From Phorcus lineatus (Eukaryota; Mollusca; Gastropoda; Trochida; Trochidae), in assembly GCA_921293015.1 (NCBI GenBank), contig OV121086.1:25530254-25594253 (forward strand): a stretch of 64,000 nt of DNA, given 5' to 3'. A model generated the notes under the pieces. It did no database searches. It saw only the letters and a list, made by a program, of their open reading frames with translations, and was not told where the DNA came from. Shown in pieces: positions 12,580 to 21,775 of this stretch (within the stretch, counting starts at the first letter, position 1; every line of letters begins with the position of its first letter). The position numbers and the translations under genes are program-made.

Positions 12580-13077
12580 TTTAAGTTTCTCTACAATTAG
12601 CAAAATTCATGTTGATGATAACGTCTTTTTAAGATCAAAGACGTTTGGTATTATTTTCTAATTTACCAAGACAACAGAAACCTATTTTACATAGGGTTGA
12701 CTGTTGAAATAACCATTTTTAAAAAGCCACAGGGAACCAAATTGAGAATTTGCTGCTGGTCCAATAAGGTAAAAAAAGTTGCCCTTTTTAGATTTCATTA
12801 GCGCCTCTTTTTTGTTAAGAGTTGCGTCCCTTGCAAACGTCGCATATTCTTGCAGGATAGCTTTGACATTCACTAACCGGAAGGCGACAATGGTTTTACT
12901 TCTCGTTGATTATATGGTCAACAATATTCAACACATCGATGATACAAATAAGCTATTTTTTCAATTGACGAAGGCAGCTTCTCAATAAGGCAATCACCAA
13001 CCTGACATTTTGTCACTGAATCAAGTTTTAACAACCGATCTGTTATACCATACATTAACATGTAAATAGCACAAGCC

Positions 13078-13203
13078 CCTGTAACAATTTATAGGTAAAA
13101 GATACCATATATACAGATTCATTCTATATATATATATGGTATCTTTTACCTATATATAGATTCTATTTATATGGTATTTTTTACCTATAAATTGTTACAG
13201 ACA
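13078..13203. repeat. Three-armed hairpin
   Basis: The segment at 13080-13113 (TAACAATTTATAGGTAAAAG...) can pair with 13167-13201. Its inner part can also pair with 13133-13154 (TATGGTATCTTTTACCTA). Two alternative stems are therefore possible. Confidence 0.6.
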
Positions 13204-16200
13204 CTTGTGGTAAATAGTAATCCTTTTTCCTTTTTGTATATATATATATTCTGAATGTTGTGTATTACATGTTTTATGGAAATAAAATACTGTTTAAATC
13301 AAATAGTGAGACAGATCGCACTTCGCATTCTTTGTTTGTGCTCGCAGTCTCCAACCCCAAGGTTTTTCGTAGTCGCGTGTAAACCCCAAACATCTTAACA
13401 ATGACATTTGTATAGTGAGCCGTGGCAGGTATTTTCAAAACCATTTATGTCGTGGAATAAAAGAATATGTTGGAACCTGAAATGTGACAAAGATACATGT
13501 CCCTGACAAATATCAAACTTTTGGAAATTACGAATGACTATTAATTTTTTTATGGCTAAAAAGCTTCTTGGTTCTGTAATAGCAACGTTCCGACATAAAT
13601 TCTAATGTCATTGTCAAGAAACTTACAACGACTGTGTTGAAGCGTCGCCTATTAAGTCATCGGTTACATTATGTCAACGTACTCTATATACCGTCTGTCC
13701 CATAGAATTCTATTACAACCGCCCCTTCATGTTTCTATCGATGTTACACCCGTGCTCAGACTTACTATAGATTGTAGGGAGTTCCTGAGACTCGAGAAAA
13801 CCTAGCGAAATGGAAGCCCGGGTTTGTGCACATTTATTTGAGGACTCGCGGTAATGAACAAATAACATTGTGTAACTTCATATGAATTATATAATTCATG
13901 ACGTTGGCTTTTAGAAATTAAGATTCAACTCTTTTCTGATGCTTTTAAAACCTTACATTTAACCGTAGACATTTTAAAAGACCAGCGCACACTTATTCAT
14001 AATGATTTGAAAACAATATAAGCACGAGAAATAAAGTTAACACCGATGTTCTACGTACGAACGTTAGAATCCTAACTTCGGCACGTCACGGCGCTGTTCG
14101 TCTAATGAAGGCATCGTTTGTAAATTGTGGATATTTCATATACGAACTTGATATATTATTGTATTGTTACTCAGTTGTACAAAAAGTCGAATCAGTTTTT
14201 TCTTTATTATTTCATATACGGAAACCCCAAAATAAAAACGATGTACGGCCTCTTTTAGAATATACCATCATGTACGTATGTGGTGAACCATTCTCAACAG
14301 CTCGCAGACCAGGATTTAAAAGTTTATTAATGCAGATATTAAGTTGATATCTGTACCGTTATAGGGTTGGCTTACCTATATAGAAGGGTTGAACCTTACA
14401 CACGTCTACGTAATGATGAATTTGCTAATATCACGGTCTCCCTTCAGTGCCTGACCAATGGACTGTAACATCTAGTACATGTATACAAAGAGAATGCAGT
14501 TTAAGACGTCGAAACACAGAACAAAGCATTACGAAAGCGTCGATGCGTTGAATTGTTCCTGTAGGAATGTTGCCCGGTCATTGTTGTTCGGTGGGACGAG
14601 GGGTTGAAATTTGATAGTTTGCTGCTTGTTATAGAATATTGCGTCCCGTAATAAAAGTATGTTGTTCAGTGATGTCTGCTCATGCGATGACAATAAAAAT
14701 AACAGTACTTCAGACGATTTCAAGTTTTATGACTCAAATATAATCATAATAACTTCGAACTTGAAATGTAATGCATAAACTAGTTAGATAAAACGGTATC
14801 AAAAACCGTAAAGATATATTTACCTTCTGTCAACTAGTCCGGAACCTCATGTCTTATCTACGATTGATTTGCCATCCAAAAAACACCTCACACCGTACTC
14901 ACGTCTCTCCTGGCTACTGATCCGAAAATTCCGCCAAGCAATAGACAAAGAAGCTGTACATGGCGTCGTCCCTCCAAACCCATTGCTAGGTGGACTCTAA
15001 GGCTACTCGTTTGATATTCGATGTTCCACTCCAATCATGAACAATGTGAGGTGGTTAAGTGGAAGCGTAGAAGTGTTACGAAACTACGTTTTGGACACGT
15101 CTGTTCATGTCGACATCCTGTTCACCCTCCTACCCCCCTCAGCTCCCCCGTCCCCCGCCCCCGCCCTCGTCATCGAACATACCCCGACTTCCATTGTTGG
15201 GATACGTTTCCCGATCTCACCTTATTTGCTGAATATAGATTCTTTATACTTTTTTATTCACTAACCCGACAATATTCTCCTATAACAGAGTATCAACAAC
15301 TTTAGCTCTCCAAAAATATCTAAATATTTTGGTTTTTATTGTATGAGGCGACAAGAGACCAGGGCTGTAAGTAAGCACTGGCTGCGCCCGACGTCTGTCG
15401 TCTTCCATCGTCTGATAAAACATTTACCATTTTTACTTTTCTTCAAAAACCGCTTCATCACCAAAGCTGAAATTTTGCAGGAAAATACCTTGCACCTCCG
15501 CCATACAGGTTTGTAGATTTAGCCCTGACTCTTGATCCGTATGTGATATACAAAGAATCTGTTCCCTGAAGAAATAAACTTTTAGTGGTTCTTTGTTTTA
15601 AGAAATTGTGGACTTATAAAGTTTTACTGAACACTTTAATTAGGTCGTTTCACAGTTTTATCTGTATGTTTATAAAATCTCTCCACATGTGCATCTGTAT
15701 ACTGCATTACCGGGAAGAAGAAAGTTGGCGCTAATGAACCAACAAAACCCGGTAGAAGTTTGAGGTAACAGGCATTTCAGATTTCCTCAAATTTCCAGTT
15801 GCGTTTTTGGCACGGTCCGTTGTCCGTCGTCCGCTAGACCTTTTCGAGAACTGCTGCACCACAGAAGAATTCAAAGAACTTTTGTTGAGGAGTTTCCATG
15901 CACATTACAAACCTAGGTTTGTAAATTTGGGCCTGTATTATTTGGAGGACCAAGTTTGAAAATCTGGTCTTGACTCCCGTGGCGTGGTAGTGTGTCCACC
16001 CACAATTCTTCTTCCGTCCCTTCTATAGGAATTCATTAATACTAGGAATCTTATTTTGGGTATTTTTAGGTTGGGTTTTGGGGAATATATATTGGGCTTC
16101 AATGATGATGAGCCTTGGCATTTTTAAGAATAGCTATCGCTTTGCATAACAGACTCAACATTGAGATATATTGAACTCATTATGACGAAAAGTGTTCTTA

Positions 16201-16714
16201 AAAGTCTTGATTTCCATGTTCCCTGTGTGTAATAAAATGTCAAACAAAAATAATTGGTTGACCCTTAACTTTTTTTTTTTTAGTAGTATATTAACGACAA
16301 GCAGCGTTATGCGTAAGGTTGACTCCTGCTGAGAATTTGTTGTTGTTGCGTGAACAATTTGACACTGACCTCGGTCGATAAACTTTAGATAGAATAAATG
16401 AAAACTTTCGCTTTGTATACTCACATAGTAAATACATTGCACTTTTTTCTCCTGGTATATTTGCACAAGAGGTAAGGTCACATGTTTGTTGTTAATTCTA
16501 CAATATGATTGATCTCAGATTGACAAGTAAGATCCCTACCCATGTTTTTTTGTGAGCAAGTAAGATCTATATTCATGTTTTATGTGTTTTTACTATCGCT
16601 ACCCATGTTTTACTGTGTGCTAGTAAGAGGATTTAATTGAGTTATATTTTCAGCCAACGAACCAGAACGATCAGCTCTAAGGCCGCAGAACCCTATCAAG
16701 AGTGATATATAGAT

Positions 16715-16858
16715 AATCTCATCCAAGTGTCTTCTGATATCAAATATATCAACATGGGTTACAAAAAAAGTTACGAATATCCGAGGCTTTCCAAGGATAT
16801 TTTTACTTTTATAAACGTTTATTGATATTTTGATGTCAGAAGACACGAGAGTGAGATT
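16715..16858. repeat. 144-bp hairpin MITE
   Basis: Arms share AATCTCA, GTGTCTTCTGA and ATATCAA with their complements at the right end (16821-16858). The loop is AT-rich. Probably a MITE; the target duplication is not clear. Confidence 0.55.
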
Positions 16859-17121
16859 CTATTTATCATTAAAAATCATTCTTCATTACGTTCTCATGAA
16901 ACACGTGTATCTGTGAAACCTACGACACCCTGAGACTCTCAGTCTCTCCCTGACCGTCTTTAATTGCTTCTACGGGCCGCAAATAGGGCCTATCATAAAA
17001 GCGATTTAAAATTAAAAACGGGCATATAAATGTTAAGAAGTAAAAATTCTGCGTACCATGTACATGTATATAAGTTAAATGACCTACTTATCAAATCAAC
17101 CTATATTTCTCGTTACGTCTG

Positions 17122-17125
17122 CTAT
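17122..17125. repeat. Target-site duplication CTAT (left)
   Basis: CTAT precedes the 5' LTR and CTAT (28486-28489) follows the 3' LTR. This four-base match was used to set the LTR edges. Confidence 0.55.
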
Positions 17126-18642
17126 TATAACCGGGCAAAACCCCGTGTATTTTCCCCCGTATTTTACATAAAAATATATCTATATTCACTAGATCTAAAT
17201 ACACCGTACATAGGTCAGTAACCCCACATTGTATATCTAACGCTATCCCCGCTGGGCTCATTACCTTAATATTAGGTAACAGGCCCTTATCACAACGAGT
17301 ATTGGGTCACCATGATATGTAAACTGCCCGACCCCTATGCTCTGTTACTAGCGGTGGACGCATCTTATGCAATTTCTATAACTTCAATGCATAATAGAAA
17401 CCATTAATATTGTAATCTATCGCTTAGCAATGCGCTTGGGAATGCAGATTAAACCAGGCAGTCAATATAAATATGGGTTGCGACTGAAGCAAATCAGTTC
17501 CATTTTTCTGACTGACCATTAGTTTTTGAATGTTTGATATATGTCAGCTGCCGACGCTTACTTATTGTAGAGCCCGCATTAGGTGTATCTTCTAGATGTT
17601 AAATATCTATCAGAGAACCTTCCTATACAATGTTTATTGAGTTCATTTAAACCTTATTCTAATTTGAACAACATGTACCTTTGATAGATATCGTTAGGAG
17701 CAGTATATAATAATTACTATTTTATTTTCAATACGCCGACTTTAACTATTATGAATCTTTAGAGATGATTATGCAACAAACGTATGCATATCAAATCAGT
17801 GTTATATGTTTATATGTTCTATGTTTAGGTGACAATATGTAGCCGTTATGTTATATCAAGTTATCCTTTTGCAAAAGTTATTTAGAGATACAAACTCGTG
17901 TGGTAATATAATAAAACCAGTCTCACAAAATACATGCAACCAGGCTCTGTCTTGTTTAATATAAGGCTATTTAATACAGGTTAAATAGACGCTACATTAT
18001 TGTCTAGGTTTTGCTATATGTGGTAGAATAGTTTATAAAATTCAGACAGTATGGGTTCAGTTTATTTCAACCATTAATGTAACTTTTTAAACTTCACTCC
18101 GCATTCATTAAGGCAAAGTTCATCTGTCACGGCTGATCGCACATCTGCCACAGTATGGTCGCCAGCTCACTCGACCATGGCGTTCTGCGTCAGTGAACAA
18201 GTCTTAATGAACTAGTTGTAATGTAAAGCCGAAAACATTGTTCCAGAATGATGTAGTTATTATATATTAAATCTTTTAATAAATGACAAATACGAATGTT
18301 AAAAACATATTATGTATAACAACTGTCATGTAATTAATTGAGCTAACAGAAGGTAAAATGAATTATTCTGTATCATGTATATTGTAAACAATAACAATTA
18401 AATAACATTGATTGATTGACTGATTGATTGATTGATTGATTGATTGTAAACTGTTATTAAATGTATATGTTCAATTACAAATTATTAATGAATGTTAAGC
18501 ATTAATAAAGTTCCATTTTTCTGACTGACCACTGATTGTTTGCGTTGATCCCATGTGTGACCATCCGGTACCAATTCCCCCACATGACAAATTCTAGGCG
18601 AGAACGTTGTCTTTAAACCACGCACTAAAAGCCACGTTTTCA
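17126..18642 (+). repeat. 5' LTR of Gypsy element
   Basis: Direct repeat of 26981-28485, differing by roughly one base in a hundred by eye plus a few indels (for example a longer GATT tract at 18411-18446). It ends ...TTTTCA as expected, but begins TATAAC rather than TG. A TATA-like segment lies near 17703. A 24-bp motif ending TTTCTGACTGACCA occurs twice in each LTR (about 17497 and 18508 here). Confidence 0.92.
18411..18446. repeat. (GATT)n microsatellite in 5' LTR
   Basis: GATTGATTGACTGATT... with more units than the matching tract in the 3' LTR (28259-28289). The difference reflects slippage after insertion. Confidence 0.8.
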
Positions 18643-18644
18643 AT

Positions 18645-18660
18645 TGGTGAAGTGATCCTA
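18645..18660 (+). promoter_or_regulatory. Candidate primer binding site
   Basis: TGGTGAAGTGATCC starts two bases after the LTR end. PBS sequences begin TGG, complementary to the tRNA CCA end, usually 0-2 bases from the LTR. The tRNA was not identified. Confidence 0.5.
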
Positions 18661-18661
18661 G

Positions 18662-19849
18662 ATGACTGGGTACACACCTATCAACGCATACAGACAGAAG
18701 TTACGTCAGAACGAGCCAAGGCCAAGCACTGCCAATACGCTCAACCAGGAACAACCACTCCTTGAACAACAACTCCATCAAGATCAACAACGGGAACAAC
18801 TCCCACAGGAACCTCAACCACAACAAGAACAACTACATCAACAACCAGAACAGCAACAACACACCATGGCAGCTTCAGGCATCAAGTTGAGGCCGTTCAC
18901 AGGACAAGAGGATGTGGAAGCTTGGTGGTCCGATGTCGAGTCGTACACAGAGCTTCTCGGCATGGACAACGCCAAACGATGCCTCCTCATCCGCTTTCAC
19001 CTGGACGGCATCGCAAAGATGTGGTTTATGGGCCTAGCAAATGAGGTCAAGGCTGACATTAACGCATTGAAAGCAGCCTTTCAACAACGCTTCTCAGCAA
19101 GCAAGGCTTTTGATGTTGGGGTTCTCCAGATGACCCAGCTGCCCTCAGAAAATGCGTCAGCTTTTATAACCAGATTGCAACAGGCCACCCACAACAGACA
19201 GCTACCTGTCGCAGTCATTGTGGCTGTTGCACTGAACGGGCTGAAGCCAACTCTGAGGCAGTTGGTAATGATGAAGGAGCCTGCTACATTGGAGGATGTC
19301 CGGCAGCATGCAGAACTGGCAGAACGATCTACCGGTCAGGCGACAGCAACAGACATGTCACAACAGGTTGACAGATTGACTGAGCTGGTGGCAACACTGC
19401 TCACGAAAACGGAACAACCTGCTGTCCAAGTTGCAGTCGCTCCTCCCCAGCAACAGCGTCAACAGAGAAGACATCGGCAGCAGCGTCATCAGCAACCAGT
19501 GCAGGTTCAGCCTCAAATATCAGGACCCTCTTATCAACAGCCTCTGCCACAACCACCTCAACAGCAACAGCCGTACCAACAGCATCAACAGTACCAACAG
19601 CATCAACAGCATCAGCAACATCACCAACCCTCGCCGCAACACCAGACCAACAGTGGCCAAAAGCCAGTTTACAGACACCCGCTACCGGACTTCTTGAGAG
19701 GCCGCTGCAAAGGATGTGGTAAGTTGTGTGCTGATAGACAATATTGCCCAGAACGTAATACTCAATGTAATTTTTGTCAGAGGGTTGGTCACTGTGAATA
19801 TGCATGCATAGATGCCCATTATACAAAGAATAACGTGCCCCACCAATAG
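18662..19849 (+). CDS. gag: Gag polyprotein (395 aa)
   Basis: Structural protein of the element. ATG at 18662 lies 19 bases after the LTR. Residues about 20-65 are Gln/Pro-rich. The middle (75-230) has the retrotransposon Gag/capsid pattern (LRPFTG, WW, AKMWF, L..L.Q). Residues 258-335 are a Gln/His/Pro low-complexity stretch encoded by imperfect CAACAGCAT repeats. Near the C-terminus a nucleic-acid-binding knuckle CNFCQRVGHCEYAC (369-382, CX2CX4HX4C) follows a Cys-rich segment with CKGC. The frame ends at a single TAG (19847-19849) and stays open afterwards into pol, so a Gag-Pol fusion could arise by suppression of that codon. Confidence 0.9.
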   Translation: MTGYTPINAYRQKLRQNEPRPSTANTLNQEQPLLEQQLHQDQQREQLPQEPQPQQEQLHQQPEQQQHTMAASGIKLRPFTGQEDVEAWWSDVESYTELLGMDNAKRCLLIRFHLDGIAKMWFMGLANEVKADINALKAAFQQRFSASKAFDVGVLQMTQLPSENASAFITRLQQATHNRQLPVAVIVAVALNGLKPTLRQLVMMKEPATLEDVRQHAELAERSTGQATATDMSQQVDRLTELVATLLTKTEQPAVQVAVAPPQQQRQQRRHRQQRHQQPVQVQPQISGPSYQQPLPQPPQQQQPYQQHQQYQQHQQHQQHHQPSPQHQTNSGQKPVYRHPLPDFLRGRCKGCGKLCADRQYCPERNTQCNFCQRVGHCEYACIDAHYTKNNVPHQ

Positions 19850-19855
19850 GGATGC

Positions 19856-21775
19856 GTGCCTGATGCTCACAAAAATGACGTCAGGCATGACATCCCTGTT
19901 GTCTCTTTCATTGCCCCATTGGTGAAAAATACATTGTTGGTTAAAGTCAATGGCCAAAAGACCACCGCTTTGGCTGACACAGGTGCTTCGGTATCGTGTG
20001 TCAGCACAACCTTTCTTCGAAAAATAGGATATAATTCACATCACCTACACCAATCAGACATACCAGAAGTAAGGGGTGTAGGGGGAGAAATTCACAGAGT
20101 GGTAGGACAAATTTCTTTAGATCTCAATATAGGCAACATTCTCATTTCTCAAACATTCTATGCATTTCATGATCTCCATCATTCTCTCATCTTAGGCATG
20201 GACTTTCTTACTGACAATAAGGTCGTTATCTCCTTAGCAGACAAGTGCATAACCATCCATGACGGACTTCTTTCAGTTCGCTTGGTTGAATCAAGTGCTG
20301 GCTATGTGAGAGCTGTCCGACCTGTCACAATCCCTGCAAATTGTCAGGTTGATCTTCCTGTTCATGTCTCACGCTATCCTCTTGGTTCAACTCTGCTCTT
20401 AGAACCAATGCCTAAACTTTCAGGAGGCAGACTACAAGGTGCTAGATGTGTGATTCAGAAGACTAGAAAACCTACTTGCATGCGTTTTCTTAATCCAATG
20501 GATTCTCCTGTACATCTTGATAGGAAACGAGTGCTAGGTGTAGCTTCAGAAGTAGTGGCATCAAGCATTACAGTACTGTCAGACACACTTAATCAAGAGC
20601 TAGGGACGTCACAGGTTACACACAACCACCCATCGTCCTCTCACTCTAATGTCTCATCAGTCAACAATGCTACCACTACTTCCAGTCACATTACCCACAA
20701 ACATAGACAAAAGACGCACAAAGGTAATGTATCTACACACAGACCTAACACCTCTTCTTCCAAAGCTGCTCCTCCTTCTGATGTAACATTTGATCTCTCT
20801 GATTCTGATCTCACAGACCCTCAAAAACAAGAACTTCTCTCTTTTCTTAAATTCCAACCTTCTGTCTTTGCCTCAAATTGGTCGGAATTAGGCAAAACTA
20901 ACCTTCATCATCATAAAATAGAGACAGGTGATGCTAGACCAATTCGGCGCCCCTTTTATCGTCAAAGTGCTGATGTAAGGAAAGAGTGCTCAAATCAAGT
21001 AAGTGAAATGCTCAAAGCTAATATCATTGAACCAAGTTCTTCTGAATGGCATTCACCGGTTGTAATGGTTAAGAAAAAGGACAACACTTATCGCTTTGCC
21101 GTAGACTACAGGCGCCTCAATGCTGTTACCAAACCTACTTTCTTTCCGTTAATTCGTTTTGAAGATGTAATTGATGCAGTTGGCGAAAGCCATGCCAAAA
21201 TTTTCAGTGTTCTAGAATGTGCAAGCGGCTTTTGGCAAATTCCACTTCACCCTGAAACAAAACATAAATCTGCTTTCATCACTCCGGATGGCATCTTTGA
21301 ATGGAATCGCCTCCCTTTTGGACTTAAAAATGCTCCCATGGCATTTCAAAGCACTATTTCAGAAGCTCTAAAAGAGATGAATTGGAAGTATATTCTCATT
21401 TATGTTGATGACATCATTGTCTATTCAAAATCATTTTTAGAACATTTGAAGCATCTTAAATGCGTATTTCAGAAAATCAAACAAGCCGGCTTGACACTCA
21501 AACCTTCCAAATGTAAATTTGCAGCAAAACAAGTCCAATACCTTGGACACATCTTCACCAAAAATGGCATTGAGGTTGACCAATCCAAAATTCAGGCAGT
21601 AATGCAAATTCCACAACCCAAAAATGTTCATGATGTCCGTCACTTTTTAGGCCTTTGTGAATATTACAGAAAATTTGTTCCAAATTATTCAGGTATAGCA
21701 TCTCCTCTCTTTGACACTCTGAAAAAAGATGTTAAGTTCAGTTGGACTGAACAATGTCAAAAACACAACTCTTAA
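19856..21775 (+). CDS. pol: Pol part 1: protease and reverse transcriptase, frameshifted at 3' end
   Basis: In the same frame as gag; the open frame really begins at 19850 right after the gag TAG. The first possible start shown is GTG, so expression as a Gag-Pol fusion is likelier. Protease: ADTGAS (about residues 40-45) and LILGMDF. RT: VVMVKKKD, FAVDYRRLN, LPFGLKNAP and the catalytic YVDD (about 516-519). In motif A the usual catalytic Asp is Glu (codon 21215-21217, VLECASGFWQI), a change expected to weaken or abolish polymerase activity. The thumb (LGHIF, RHFLGL, YYRKFVPNY) follows. The frame closes at 21775 after a small length change near 21757-21776, and homology continues in another frame (next entry). 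Confidence 0.9.
   Translation: MPDAHKNDVRHDIPVVSFIAPLVKNTLLVKVNGQKTTALADTGASVSCVSTTFLRKIGYNSHHLHQSDIPEVRGVGGEIHRVVGQISLDLNIGNILISQTFYAFHDLHHSLILGMDFLTDNKVVISLADKCITIHDGLLSVRLVESSAGYVRAVRPVTIPANCQVDLPVHVSRYPLGSTLLLEPMPKLSGGRLQGARCVIQKTRKPTCMRFLNPMDSPVHLDRKRVLGVASEVVASSITVLSDTLNQELGTSQVTHNHPSSSHSNVSSVNNATTTSSHITHKHRQKTHKGNVSTHRPNTSSSKAAPPSDVTFDLSDSDLTDPQKQELLSFLKFQPSVFASNWSELGKTNLHHHKIETGDARPIRRPFYRQSADVRKECSNQVSEMLKANIIEPSSSEWHSPVVMVKKKDNTYRFAVDYRRLNAVTKPTFFPLIRFEDVIDAVGESHAKIFSVLECASGFWQIPLHPETKHKSAFITPDGIFEWNRLPFGLKNAPMAFQSTISEALKEMNWKYILIYVDDIIVYSKSFLEHLKHLKCVFQKIKQAGLTLKPSKCKFAAKQVQYLGHIFTKNGIEVDQSKIQAVMQIPQPKNVHDVRHFLGLCEYYRKFVPNYSGIASPLFDTLKKDVKFSWTEQCQKHNS

Larger units (their letters stand above)
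12580..17125. other. Non-coding, hairpin elements and degenerate repeats
   Basis: No gene is supported. Contains hairpins at 13078-13203 and 16715-16858. 15380-16010 holds two diverged blocks, each with a segment on extracting a AAA-CTGC / GTTTGTA motif, that look like an old interspersed repeat. C-rich simple sequence lies at 15130-15165. Short open frames at 12682-12873, 14529-14723 and 15021-15305 show no family traits. Confidence 0.35.

Noticed and set aside
15021..15305. Pro-rich open frames, plus strand
   Set aside because: Created by a C-rich simple stretch; two frames are open at once, no domain.
18508..18640. Second, shorter LTR suspected from the repeated 24-bp motif
   Set aside because: The motif is inside both LTRs; outer borders agree with the PBS and target duplication.
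19401..19826. Minus-strand frame in gag
   Set aside because: Shadow of the Gln-rich repeats of gag; Val/Ala repeats come from CAG/CAA codons read backwards.
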